Shown: piece after piece, positions 27,847 to 36,487 of the stretch | Layout of the letters: every line of letters begins with the position of its first letter | Numbering within the stretch: position 1 is the stretch's first letter | Assembly (NCBI RefSeq): GCF_016583835.1 | Contig: NZ_NRRW01000004.1 | Coordinates: 60,063 to 124,062, forward strand | Source: Thiococcus pfennigii | Lineage (GTDB): Bacteria; Pseudomonadota; Gammaproteobacteria; Chromatiales; Chromatiaceae | Length of the DNA: 64,000 nt | Reading direction: 5' to 3' | Program-made: the position numbers and the translations under genes | The notes under the pieces: generated by a model | Databases searched by the model: none | What the model was told of the DNA's origin: nothing | The model's input: only the letters and a program-made list of their open reading frames with translations

Positions 27847-28844
27847 CCCAGGCCCTCCTCGTCGACGCCGAAGTCCTCGGCCATCAACCGCGCCTCCTCG
27901 TCCTCCACCAAGGCTTGGGCCTTGGCGCGCGCCTCGGCCTCGCGGCGTTCCTTCTCCTCGCGCTCCGGCGTGGTCATGCCATAGAGCTGGTACTCATCGC
28001 CGAGGACGTTGGCGTAGCGCTCGTTGACCGCCTCGAGGTAGGTGGGCTTTTCTCGGCGCACGAACCGGCCCATCGTGATGTCGCCCTGGAAGTCGATGCC
28101 CACGTTGCGGGTATCGACTTCCTTGTCGACCTCGGCCTCCTCCCGGTAATAGGCCAAGGCGTCCATGCCGTCGCCGAGGCGGTTGCGGCGCTGATAGAGG
28201 GTGGTGCAGGGGGCGATGACCTCGATGAAGGAGAAGCCCTTGTGGCTCAGGCCCTCGCGGATCGACTTGGTGATGTTGCGGGCATGCAGCGAGGTCCAGC
28301 GCGCCACATAGGTCGCCCCGCAGGCGTCGGCCAGGAACGGCAGGCTGAAGGGATATTCGTAGTTGCCGTAGGGGGTGGTCGAGGCGTTGGCCGTCTGCGG
28401 CGTCGTCGGCGTCACCTGCCCGCCGGTCATGCCGTAGGTGAAGTTGTTGATGCAGATGACCATGATGTCCATGTTGCGGCGGGCGGCATGGATGAAGTGG
28501 TTGCCGCCGATCCCGACGATGTCGCCGTCGCCACTGACCACGACGACCTTGAGATCCGGGTTGGCGAGCTTGAGGCCGGTGGCCACCGGGATAGCCCGAC
28601 CGTGGGTGCTGTGGATCGAATCGAGCTTCACGTAGCCGGCGACGCGGCCGCTGCAGCCGATGCCGGAGACCACGGCCAACTTGTCCATGTCGATGCCGCT
28701 CTTCTTCACCGCCTCGGCAAAGCAGTTGACCACGGTGCCGATGCCGCAACCCGGGCACCAGATGTGGGGCATGCGCTCCATGCGCAGGAACTCCGCCATC
28801 GGGCTCTCGGCGCGGAAGGTCTCTTCGTCGAATGCGGTGCTCAT
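27843..28844 (-). CDS. korB: 2-oxoglutarate:ferredoxin oxidoreductase beta subunit (TPP-binding)
   Basis: A 333-residue TPP subunit. WCPGCGIGT and VSGIGCSGR provide cluster ligands and the active-site region. GDGDIVGIGGNHFIHAARRN is the thiamine-pyrophosphate motif, followed by INNFTYGMTGGQ. The last 40 residues form an extra, highly charged helical tail (EREEKERREAEARAKAQ) not needed for the fold. ATG 28844 overlaps the korA stop by 4 bases. Substrate is assigned as 2-oxoglutarate from the Kor-type gene order; pyruvate or branched 2-oxoacids cannot be fully excluded. Confidence 0.92.
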   Translation of the reverse strand: MSTAFDEETFRAESPMAEFLRMERMPHIWCPGCGIGTVVNCFAEAVKKSGIDMDKLAVVSGIGCSGRVAGYVKLDSIHSTHGRAIPVATGLKLANPDLKVVVVSGDGDIVGIGGNHFIHAARRNMDIMVICINNFTYGMTGGQVTPTTPQTANASTTPYGNYEYPFSLPFLADACGATYVARWTSLHARNITKSIREGLSHKGFSFIEVIAPCTTLYQRRNRLGDGMDALAYYREEAEVDKEVDTRNVGIDFQGDITMGRFVRREKPTYLEAVNERYANVLGDEYQLYGMTTPEREEKERREAEARAKAQALVEDEEARLMAEDFGVDEEGLG

Positions 28845-30007
28845 TGGCAGGCCTCCTGGATGGCGCCGAGGATGACGTCGGGATCGTGGACAGCACCGCC
28901 GCAATGGGGGACGCTGACGACCCGGCACTGGCCGGCAGCGCAGCGCTCGACCTCCCTCACCATCTGACCGTAGTTGATCTCTGGGACGACGATGGCGCGC
29001 ACCTGGCCGGCCAGTTCGCGGATCCTCCGCTCCGCAAACGGCCAGACGGTGATCAACCGCAACGTCCCGGTCCGGATCCCGGCCTCGCGCGCCAGCTGCA
29101 CCGCCCGCGAGACGATCCGCGACGTGATGCCGTAGGAGACGACGAGGACCTCCGCGCCCTCGACCTCCTCCTCCTCGAGCCGGATGATCTTGTCGGCGTT
29201 GGAGTCGATCTTCTCGATCAGGTGGGTGACGACCTTGACGTTCTGCGCCGGGGTAAGGGCCGGATAGCCGCGCTCGTCATGCGTGAGACCTGTGATGTGG
29301 AAGCGATAACCGTCGCCAGCCCTGACCATCGGGGCTACGTCCTTACCGGTGAATCGATAGGGGCGGTAATCCTCCTTCGGACCATCGTAGAGGTTGCGCG
29401 CGACCACCATGATCTCCTCGGCCGGGGGGATGACGACCTTCTCGTGCATGTGCCCGACGGTCTCGTCGGTCATGATGAAGACCGGCACCCGATAGGTCTC
29501 GGAGAGGTTGAAGGCCTCGACGGTCAGGTCGAAGCACTCCTGCGGCGAGTCGGGGCTCAGCGCGATGATGCGATAGTCGCCGTGGGAGCCCCAGCGCACC
29601 TGCATCATGTCCTGCTGACCGGGCAGCGTCGGCAATCCAGTCGAAGGGCCGGCACGCTGGACGTCGGCGATGACCATCGGGGTCTCGGTCATCACGGCCA
29701 GGCCCAGGTTCTCCATCATCAGGGAGAGTCCCGGGCCGGAGGTCACGGTCATCACCTTCTGGCCGCCCCAGGCGGCGCCCACCAGGGCGGCGATCGAGGC
29801 GATCTCGTCTTCCATCTGGATGAAGAGGCCGCCCACGCCGGGACAGCGCTCGGCGAAGCGCTCGGCGGTCTCGGTCGAGGGCGTGATCGGGTATCCGGCG
29901 AAGAAGCGGCAACCAGCCGCCAATGCCCCCTCGGCGATGGCGTGATCGCCGTCGAGGAAATGGGCGCCCGAAAGGACCCCTTTCGGATCGGCGGCGGTCT
30001 TACGCAT
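28841..30007 (-). CDS. korA: 2-oxoglutarate:ferredoxin oxidoreductase alpha subunit
   Basis: A 388-residue alpha subunit with FAGYPITPSTE (about 37-47), the classical 2-oxoacid ferredoxin oxidoreductase motif. VTSGPGLSLMMENLGLAV and the substrate loop QRAGPSTGLPT are also present. The TKC-like domain II ends in INYGQMVREVER. It heads the korABC set and starts 8 bases inside the korD gene. In an organism fixing CO2 reductively it would make 2-oxoglutarate from succinyl-CoA. Confidence 0.93.
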   Translation of the reverse strand: MRKTAADPKGVLSGAHFLDGDHAIAEGALAAGCRFFAGYPITPSTETAERFAERCPGVGGLFIQMEDEIASIAALVGAAWGGQKVMTVTSGPGLSLMMENLGLAVMTETPMVIADVQRAGPSTGLPTLPGQQDMMQVRWGSHGDYRIIALSPDSPQECFDLTVEAFNLSETYRVPVFIMTDETVGHMHEKVVIPPAEEIMVVARNLYDGPKEDYRPYRFTGKDVAPMVRAGDGYRFHITGLTHDERGYPALTPAQNVKVVTHLIEKIDSNADKIIRLEEEEVEGAEVLVVSYGITSRIVSRAVQLAREAGIRTGTLRLITVWPFAERRIRELAGQVRAIVVPEINYGQMVREVERCAAGQCRVVSVPHCGGAVHDPDVILGAIQEACQ

Positions 30008-30260
30008 GCTCGTTCTCCATGTGTTCTGGCCTGCGGGTCACGTAGATGGCGAATTCCGGACAGATCGACTGACAGAAATCGCAGTTCCGACAGTCCTCTG
30101 GCGACTTGACATAAGGGGGGTGGTACCCCTTGGCATTGAACGCGGCTGACATCTCCAGCGCCTTGGTGGGACAGAAGGCGACGCAGAAGCCGCACCCCTT
30201 GCACCAGGCGGTGTTGATGGTGACGACGCCCGTGATGTTCTTGACCTTACCGAATGGCAT
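30000..30260 (-). CDS. korD: 2-oxoglutarate:ferredoxin oxidoreductase delta subunit (two [4Fe-4S])
   Basis: An 86-residue ferredoxin-like subunit with CKGCGFCVAFCP (20-31) and CRNCDFCQSICP (57-68). The first opens with the INTAWCKGC context typical of KorD/OorD. It delivers ferredoxin electrons to the TPP subunits. Start ATG 30260 follows hdrB by 11 bases. Its end overlaps korA. Confidence 0.92.
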   Translation of the reverse strand: MPFGKVKNITGVVTINTAWCKGCGFCVAFCPTKALEMSAAFNAKGYHPPYVKSPEDCRNCDFCQSICPEFAIYVTRRPEHMENEHA

Positions 30261-30271
30261 CGTTGTCCTCC

Positions 30272-31150
30272 TCAGAGCAGGCCCTTGGCGCTCAGCAGGG
30301 GAGCGGCCGGCGTGTGATGGAGATCCAGCCGCAATACCGACTCGGGGCCACCGAGGGCGATGGCCATCAACTGCGTGAAATAGACCACCGGCAGGGTTCG
30401 GAAGTCGCCATAGGTCTGCCTGGTCAACGCCTGGCGTTGATCCAGATTGAAGGCGCAGAGGGGGCAGCTGACCAGGACCGTGTCTGCGCCTTGGGATTGC
30501 GCAGCGCCGATGATCTGGTAGGTCTTGTCGGCGACGATGTGCGGCTTGTCCACCGTCTGGTAGGCGGCGCAGCACTCGGTCTTGTGGCTGAACGCGACGG
30601 GCTCGCCGCCCAGGGCCTCGACGAGGTCTTCGAGGACCGTCGGGTTCTCGGCATCGTCGAAGGCGGCCTCCTTGGGCCGCACCAACAGGCAACCGTAGTA
30701 GCAGGCCACCTTCAGGCCAGCCAGGGGCTTGACGACCTTCTCGCGCAGGGCTTGGAACCCGATCTGATCGCGCACGACCTCCAGCACGTGGACGACGTCG
30801 ACATCGCCCGCGTAATCGACCGGCTCCTCGTACATGAAGGCGTTCATGAGGGCGAGGTCCGGGGCGCTGTGGCGGACGTGGATGTTGGCCCGCTTGATGG
30901 TGTTGTAGCACATCGAGCAGCCGGTCATGAGCTGCCGGTTCCCCGCCTCCTTGGCGCGGATCAGGTTGCGGATCGGCGCCACGCGGCGCATCAGGTCGTC
31001 GGCCGAGAGCGAATAGACGGTTCCACAGCAGTTCCAGCGATCGAGCTCGACCGCCTCGACCCCGAGGCGCTCCATCGCATAGAGGGTGGAATCCTCGAAG
31101 TTCCGGGCGTGGTTCTTGAGGGTGCAACCGGGAAAGTAGCTAAGCTTCAT
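30272..31150 (-). CDS. hdrB: Heterodisulfide-reductase subunit B-like CCG protein
   Basis: A 292-residue HdrB/SdhE-type protein with two cysteine-rich CCG domains that bind non-cubane iron-sulfur clusters. The first has YFPGC, WNCCGT and GCSMC. The second has ACYYGC, ECCAAY and SCPLC, so the second CCG reads CCA while all Cys ligands remain. In HdrABC it is the disulfide-reducing site; in SdhE/TfrB-type fumarate reductases the same fold feeds the flavoprotein. Its position between hdrC/sdhA and korD suits either reading. Confidence 0.9.
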   Translation of the reverse strand: MKLSYFPGCTLKNHARNFEDSTLYAMERLGVEAVELDRWNCCGTVYSLSADDLMRRVAPIRNLIRAKEAGNRQLMTGCSMCYNTIKRANIHVRHSAPDLALMNAFMYEEPVDYAGDVDVVHVLEVVRDQIGFQALREKVVKPLAGLKVACYYGCLLVRPKEAAFDDAENPTVLEDLVEALGGEPVAFSHKTECCAAYQTVDKPHIVADKTYQIIGAAQSQGADTVLVSCPLCAFNLDQRQALTRQTYGDFRTLPVVYFTQLMAIALGGPESVLRLDLHHTPAAPLLSAKGLL

Positions 31151-31167
31151 GGCGATGGCTGGTCCCC

Positions 31168-31575
31168 TCAGGAGGTGAGCTTGCGCATGCTGCCGATGAG
31201 GGCGATGGGCGGGATCGCTTGCAGCTCCTCGGCTGCGACATCCGCCACCCGCAGGTGATCCTGTCGGGCGCGCAGTTTGACCTGACGCATCGACTCGAAC
31301 AGCTCGGCGATCCGCACCCCCTTGGGACAGCGCGTATTGCAGGTCATGCAGGAGACGCAGAGCCAGATCGCCTCTGAATCGAGCAGCTCCTGCTCCATCC
31401 CCAGTTGCGCCAGACGAATCATCTGCGCCGGCGGGATGTCCATGTAGGCGGCCAGCGGGCAACCGGCCGAGCACTTGCCGCACTGGTAGCAGGCCAGGAG
31501 GTTCTGGTCCGCGAGCCGCTGGACCTTGGCCGTGAAGCGGCTGTGGACCTTCTCTTTCGAAACGATCACCGTCAT
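31168..31575 (-). CDS. hdrC: Heterodisulfide-reductase subunit C-like two-cluster protein
   Basis: A 135-residue HdrC with two [4Fe-4S] motifs, CYQCGKCSAGCP (about 29-40) and CVSCMTCNTRCP (about 73-84), in the usual soluble form without membrane helices. It wires HdrA to HdrB. It lies 17 bases upstream of hdrB and 49 bases downstream of the SdhA-like gene. Confidence 0.9.
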   Translation of the reverse strand: MTVIVSKEKVHSRFTAKVQRLADQNLLACYQCGKCSAGCPLAAYMDIPPAQMIRLAQLGMEQELLDSEAIWLCVSCMTCNTRCPKGVRIAELFESMRQVKLRARQDHLRVADVAAEELQAIPPIALIGSMRKLTS

Positions 31576-31624
31576 GAGCTCTTACCTGCGCTGAGACCTG
31601 GCGTCGGGCCGACAGCGGGCCCCC

Positions 31625-33343
31625 TCACTGCTCCGCACCGAGACCGATTCGGCTGCGGAGCATCGAGTGGCGCGCCGGGATATTGCCGAGGCGCGCCAGC
31701 TGCTGCAGCTTCACGTTCTCCGGGGTGTAGGAGGGTAGGATCACGGGCGAGATCAGATCGGTCTCGATGCCCTGATCCGCCATCTCCTTCGCGTAGGCGG
31801 TGACATGGTCCAGGCTCAGACGGCCGAGCTGCACCGACTTGGCGTACTCGCTGGCATGCCGGCCGGCGCGGCGGCCGAAGACGTTGTAGTCGAGCACCGA
31901 ATTGCCCATCAGCCGGTTGCGGCCATGGACGCCACCCGAGGCCTCGCCGGCGACGAACAGGCCCGGGATATTGGTCTCGCAGCGCTCGTTGATCTCGATG
32001 CCACCGTTCTGGTAGTGCAGCGAGGGGTAGATCAGCATCGGCTGCTTGACGATGTCGATGCCGTAGCGGTCGAAGGCCCGGCAGATGCCGGGAAACTGGT
32101 GTCGCGTGTAGCCCTCGCCGTGGAGCATGTCGATGATCGGCGAATCCAGCCAGACACCGACGCGCCCGGCGGCGGTGGCGATGCCCATGTTGCGCTCGGG
32201 GCTGCACTCGCGGATGATCGCCGCGCTCTCGACATCCCGCGGCTCGCGCGGGAACACGAACAGCTCGCCGTCCTTGTTCAACGGCTGCCCGCCCGCACCG
32301 CGGATCTTCTCGGTGACCAGGAAGCCGGCGATCTGCTCCGGATAGACGGCCCCGGTGGGGTGGTACTGGACCGAATCCATGAATTTGAGCTGGGCGCCGG
32401 CCCGGTAGGCCATGACCAGCCCGTCGCCGGTCGCGCCGTAGTGGTTGGTGGTCGCGAAGCCGCGGATGTGCAGCCGCCCGAAGCCGCCGGTGGTGATCAC
32501 CGTCGCCTTGGCCTTGACCACGAGGAATTGCTCGGTGTCGAGGTTGTAGAGGATGGCGCCCGCGCATTGGCCCTTGTCGTCGAGCAGCAGCTCGATCGCC
32601 GGCTCGAACTCGCGCACCCGGATCTTGTCGGGGTGGTTCTCGACCTCGTCCATCAGGGTGCGCATGATGATCGCGCCGATGTAGTCGCGGCAGGACAGCA
32701 TGCGCTTGCGCGAGGTGCCCCCGCCGTGCAGGACCTGGAGCGAGCCGTCCTCCATCTTGTCCCACATGACGCCCAGCTTCTCGAGCTCCCGGACCACCTC
32801 CGGGGCGTCCTCGGTCAGGGCGCGGACGAGATCGGGCTTATTGTCGAAGTGACCGCCGCCGACCGCATCCAGATAGTGGCGGGTCGGCGAATCCTGTGGC
32901 GCGACGGCCGCCTGCATGCCGCCCTCGGACATCATCGAGTTGGCGTCGCCCAGGCGCAGCTTGGTGGCGATCATGGAGTCGACCCCGTTCTGCATGGCGG
33001 TGATGGCCGCCCAGCAGCCGGCGCCGCCGCCGCCGATGATCAGCAGATCGGTCTCGTAGTCGGGCTTGGCGAGATTCGCCTGCATCCGACGCGGGTCGAT
33101 CATCGAGTGCGCCTCGAGGATCCACTTGACCTCGGTGGTGAGCTCCTCGCCCTTGTTCGGCCCGATCCGAATGCGGCTGCGGGCGGCGGCCGCGGAGTCG
33201 GGGTGGAACCGCGAGAGCACGTCTTCCCGCTCCGCCGCGTTCATCGGCGGATAGACCGGCTGACCGCTCTTGGCGAGCTCCAGCCGCATGGGTCGCGTCT
33301 GCTCGACCTTCTCGAGCAGACCTTTCAAGTAGTCCGGATACAT
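31625..33343 (-). CDS. Fumarate reductase/succinate dehydrogenase-type flavoprotein (TfrA/SdhA-like)
   Basis: A 572-residue FAD protein. The dinucleotide loop is LLIIGGGGAGCWAAI (about 99-113), and the dicarboxylate site region is HPTGAVYPEQ followed by TEKIRGAGG. FAD clamp GEASGGVHGRNRLMGNSVLD matches SdhA/FrdA. At the position of the His that covalently holds FAD in SdhA/FrdA (before EGG) this protein has Asn (ANSMMSEGG), so FAD is probably non-covalent, as in thiol:fumarate reductase or aspartate oxidase. Nearness to HdrB/HdrC argues for fumarate reduction with Hdr-supplied electrons. L-aspartate oxidase is less likely. Confidence 0.85.
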   Translation of the reverse strand: MYPDYLKGLLEKVEQTRPMRLELAKSGQPVYPPMNAAEREDVLSRFHPDSAAAARSRIRIGPNKGEELTTEVKWILEAHSMIDPRRMQANLAKPDYETDLLIIGGGGAGCWAAITAMQNGVDSMIATKLRLGDANSMMSEGGMQAAVAPQDSPTRHYLDAVGGGHFDNKPDLVRALTEDAPEVVRELEKLGVMWDKMEDGSLQVLHGGGTSRKRMLSCRDYIGAIIMRTLMDEVENHPDKIRVREFEPAIELLLDDKGQCAGAILYNLDTEQFLVVKAKATVITTGGFGRLHIRGFATTNHYGATGDGLVMAYRAGAQLKFMDSVQYHPTGAVYPEQIAGFLVTEKIRGAGGQPLNKDGELFVFPREPRDVESAAIIRECSPERNMGIATAAGRVGVWLDSPIIDMLHGEGYTRHQFPGICRAFDRYGIDIVKQPMLIYPSLHYQNGGIEINERCETNIPGLFVAGEASGGVHGRNRLMGNSVLDYNVFGRRAGRHASEYAKSVQLGRLSLDHVTAYAKEMADQGIETDLISPVILPSYTPENVKLQQLARLGNIPARHSMLRSRIGLGAEQ

Positions 33344-33430
33344 GCGTGTCCTCCGAGCGCACGCCCGTCGTCGATGCGCGACCGACCCTCAGGGGCGCCC
33401 CGAAATACGATTTGTCATAATTCTGCGAGT

Positions 33431-33446
33431 CACGCCGGGCGGCGTG
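33431..33446 (-). terminator. Intercistronic stem-loop after the iron-sulfur subunit gene
   Basis: A perfect 6-bp stem (CACGCC / GGCGTG) with a 4-nt loop directly follows the stop codon of the first gene of the run, in an otherwise compact gene string. There is no T-run, so it may set mRNA stability or relative expression rather than stop transcription. Confidence 0.35.
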
Positions 33447-34193
33447 CTACTCCATGTCCCGCGCGTAATAGCGCTCGCTGAGCGCCTCCCGCCCGAGGGA
33501 CATCAGCTCGGCATACTCGTCGTCGTAGGCGCGATCCTGCACCTGCTGGAGGCGGGCATCGAGCTCCTCGCTCTCCTTGCGCAAGTAGCGCCCATAGAGA
33601 CGCTTGCCGAGGATGGCGACCTTGTGCTGGATGATCTCGGCCGGGCAACGCAGCGCACAGAGACCGCAACCGACGCAATCGTAGGAGAGCTCCATGAGCT
33701 CGGCGATGTCGCCGCGCATGGCCGCCTGGATGTAGTCCATCACCTGCAGCCCCTGGGGACAGGCCTTGGTACAGGTGCCGCAGGCCACGCAGCGGAAGGT
33801 GACCGGATAGACCTTCTTGATCGTGTCGACGTCGGGCGTGAGCGTCTCCAGGTCGTAAATCGCCTTCTCGACGGGCACGGAGGGGATCTGGGACAGGGCC
33901 ATGCCGTCCTGGACCAGCGTCGTGCAGGCCAGGCCGGTATGGATCCGGTAGTCGTTGGGCAACCGGTAGATGGTGCCACAGGCACCACAGAAGCCCTCGC
34001 GACAGCCGGCACCGCGGATGATCTGCTGGCCGCTGTGCTCGATGGCCCGCATGATGGTGGCGTCGGCCGGGACACGGGCAGGCTTGCCCATGATGGACAC
34101 GGTCACCTCTGCGGTCTCAGTCCGGCCCTGCCGGCCGACATCTCGCCCAGCCTCGCGCATGTCGACGGCCTCGTCTTCTTGCTCGCCACGCAT
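33447..34193 (-). CDS. SdhB/TfrB-like iron-sulfur protein: [2Fe-2S] plus two [4Fe-4S]
   Basis: A 248-residue electron-transfer subunit. An N-terminal plant-type [2Fe-2S] domain has CREGFCGAC and a fourth Cys in GLACTT (about 63-90). Two four-Cys motifs follow: CVACGTCTKACP and CVGCGLCALRCP. Classical SdhB/FrdB has a [3Fe-4S] third cluster; here both look like full [4Fe-4S]. It is the first gene of the run, with GGAGG 8 bases before ATG 34193. It would pass electrons to the adjacent flavoprotein. Confidence 0.87.
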   Translation of the reverse strand: MRGEQEDEAVDMREAGRDVGRQGRTETAEVTVSIMGKPARVPADATIMRAIEHSGQQIIRGAGCREGFCGACGTIYRLPNDYRIHTGLACTTLVQDGMALSQIPSVPVEKAIYDLETLTPDVDTIKKVYPVTFRCVACGTCTKACPQGLQVMDYIQAAMRGDIAELMELSYDCVGCGLCALRCPAEIIQHKVAILGKRLYGRYLRKESEELDARLQQVQDRAYDDEYAELMSLGREALSERYYARDME

Positions 34194-34886
34194 TGGGAAG
34201 TCCTCCGCTTGTAACCCCGGTCAGACTCGGTCGTCTGGAGCCTGGCCCGAGCCGACGAATCCGATATTTCCTTGTCGGATCGCCGTCTTGGGCCCGCTGC
34301 GACCAGCCTGACCGCCGGGGCTTTTCTAATTAAAATCATCGGCTTTTCTTGGAAGCCGCGATTGCAGTGGCGGAGCGATAGTACCACCAGCGGCCCTCGA
34401 AGGTAGACCCCCAACATCAGCCCGACCGCATCGTGGTCAGCCGGAACCCACCGCGGCGGCCTCCGATCCCCATGGTCCTTTCGAAAGGACGCGCGCGGAG
34501 GCGCGACACTCGTGCCGCGCTTGGGCAATACCGAGGCCGACCTTTCATGGGGACCTTGAAAAACCGCCATCCGGGCAATCTTTCAAGACGGCACACGTGC
34601 CCCGCGCGGTCTCGGGAATTCCGCAGTCCTGCATCAGCGGGGCAACACGCCCGAGTCGACGCTGGCGAGCGGGCTGGCCACCATGCGGGTCCGCGCGGAT
34701 GGCGGATGGACCGACCGCCGCGGAGCTCCCGCCCCCTAGCGCCATTCTGATGCCTCGTGCCGCACGGGCCGATAGCGGCGAAGTCCGCGCGGCGCCCGCC
34801 CAGATGGACCCCTTGACGTCCGTCACGCCACGCCGTAAAAGGCGCCACCGCCGATTCGGTCGATCTGCTGCGTATTACGGTGCGTG
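34194..34886. other. Long divergent intergenic region
   Basis: About 690 bases between the redox gene run (minus) and the ATP-grasp gene (plus). It contains an inverted repeat ATCCGA/TCGGAT at 34259-34280 and an A/T-rich segment at 34325-34345, which could supply a TTTAAT-like -10 on the minus strand. No FNR/Anr-type TTGAT-N4-ATCAA site, no RNA gene and no coherent ORF were seen. Confidence 0.4.
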
Positions 34887-35663
34887 ATGCGTCTGGTCTC
34901 GTTCGATGCCTTTCGTTCGCTGGGGATCCCCGGCGTCAGCGTGCTCAAGCCCGAGGGCTTCATCCGCCAGCGGGCCCTGATCGAGGCCGCCGACTGGGTG
35001 CTGTTTCCGCAGACCTGGCAGCTCAACGTGCTCTGCTATGCCTGGAAGCGGCGCGTGTTCCCCTCGCCCCCGAGCTACGACATCGGCTATGACAAGGTCG
35101 AGCAGACGCGGGTATTCGAATCGCTCGCCCCGGGCCATTGCCCCCGGACCCTGATCCTGCCCGCGGACGAGGCGGCCACCGAGCAGGCCATCGCCGAACT
35201 CGGCCTGCCGTTGGTCGTGAAGGAACCGCGCAATTCGATGGGCCGCGGCGTCCACCTGGTGGAGACCCGCAGCGCCCTACGCGCTTGGTGCGCCCAGCGC
35301 CCGGTCCTCTATGCCCAGGAGTACCTGCCGCTGTCCGCCGATCTGCGCGTCGTGTGGGTCGGCGATCGGGTGTTCACCGCCTACTGGCGCCGCGGCGGCG
35401 ACGGCTTTCACCACAACGTCGCCCGCGGCGCCGTGCTCGATTACGAGGCGATCCCCGACGCCGCCCTGGAGCTGGTGGCGACCCTGGCCCCGGCGCTCGG
35501 CATCGACCACGCCGGCTTCGACATCGCCTGGGTCGACGGCCACCCTTTCCTGCTCGAACTCAACGTGCTGTTCGGCAACGCCGGCATCCGCGAGGCCGGG
35601 GTCGACCTGGCGGGGGCGATCGTCGCCTATCTGCGAGGGCGGTTGCGGACTGAGGGGCTGTAA
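34887..35663 (+). CDS. RimK-type ATP-grasp ligase of unknown substrate
   Basis: A 258-residue ATP-grasp protein. The core has LVVKEPRNSMGRGVHLVE (phosphate-binding Gly-rich loop, about 111-128), AQEYLPLSADLRVVWVGDRVF and the metal-binding end AGFDIAWVDGHPFLLELNVLFGNAG. RimK-like enzymes ligate amino acids to peptides or cofactors. ATG 34887 is used; a GTG lies one codon earlier. It is convergent with the ABC operon and separated from the Hdr/Kor run by a long gap, so its pathway is unknown. Confidence 0.85.
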   Translation: MRLVSFDAFRSLGIPGVSVLKPEGFIRQRALIEAADWVLFPQTWQLNVLCYAWKRRVFPSPPSYDIGYDKVEQTRVFESLAPGHCPRTLILPADEAATEQAIAELGLPLVVKEPRNSMGRGVHLVETRSALRAWCAQRPVLYAQEYLPLSADLRVVWVGDRVFTAYWRRGGDGFHHNVARGAVLDYEAIPDAALELVATLAPALGIDHAGFDIAWVDGHPFLLELNVLFGNAGIREAGVDLAGAIVAYLRGRLRTEGL

Positions 35664-35713
35664 CAGGGCGCGAGGGAATCGCTGGGCAGCGCGGCGCGCT
35701 CGGGCGCGACGCG

Positions 35714-36487
35714 TCACCCCTCGTGCAGCAGGTGGAACTCGGCGAAGAGTTCGTGCCGGTAGGCAGCGAAGTCGCCATCGGTGCGCTCCCGCGGGTAGGG
35801 CATGTCGATGTCGATGATCCGCTGGATGCGCCCCGGGTTGGCGGCCATCAGCACCACCCGCTGGCCCAGGGCGATGGCCTCGTCGAGGTCGTGGGTGACG
35901 AAGACGATCGTCGAGCCCTTTCCCTGCCAGAGGCTGAGCAGCTCGTCCTGGAGGCGCATCCGCGTGAAGGCGTCGAGCGCGCCGAAGGGCTCGTCCATGA
36001 AGAGCAGGCTCGGCTCGACGGCCAGCGCACGGGCGATCGCGACCCGCTGCTTCATGCCACCCGAGATCTCGTGGGGGTGCTTGTAGGCCGCGGCACAGAG
36101 CCCGACCAGCTGCAGCGCCTCCTGGGCGCGCGCCTTGGCCTCGTCGCTCGGGACACCGCGCGCCTCGAGGCCGAACAGGACGTTGCCGAATACCGTCCGC
36201 CACGGAAAGAGGCCGTAGTCCTGAAAGATCATGATGTGATCGGGGTCCGGCTCGGCGACCGGTCGCCCGTCGATCGTGAGCACGCCCCCGGTCGGCGTCT
36301 CGAAGCCCGCCATGAGCTTGATCAGCGTGGTCTTGCCGCAGCCGCTCGGCCCGACCAGGCAGACGAGCTCGCCGGCGGGGACGGCGAGATCGACGCCGGT
36401 CAGGGCGACCTGTTCGCCGCCGCGGGCCGAGCGATAGCGCTTCTCCAGCCCCTCGGCCAGGATCTTGATGCTCGCCGTTTCGGTCAT
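35714..36487 (-). CDS. NitT/TauT-family ABC transporter, ATP-binding subunit
   Basis: A 257-residue ABC ATPase. Walker A is GPSGCGKTT (about 45-53), the Q-loop is FQDYGLFPWRTV, the signature is EISGGMKQR and Walker B is LLFMDEPFGALD, with the switch His in VTHDLDEA. All motifs are intact, and the sequence is of the SsuB/TauB/NrtC type. The start overlaps the permease stop by 4 bases. It is the last gene of a four-gene operon headed by the CooS-like gene. Confidence 0.92.
   Translation of the reverse strand: MTETASIKILAEGLEKRYRSARGGEQVALTGVDLAVPAGELVCLVGPSGCGKTTLIKLMAGFETPTGGVLTIDGRPVAEPDPDHIMIFQDYGLFPWRTVFGNVLFGLEARGVPSDEAKARAQEALQLVGLCAAAYKHPHEISGGMKQRVAIARALAVEPSLLFMDEPFGALDAFTRMRLQDELLSLWQGKGSTIVFVTHDLDEAIALGQRVVLMAANPGRIQRIIDIDMPYPRERTDGDFAAYRHELFAEFHLLHEG

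Noticed and set aside
34194..34886. Several short open frames in the long intergenic region
   Set aside because: All are Arg/Pro-rich with no ribosome-binding site or motif, as expected by chance in high-GC DNA.
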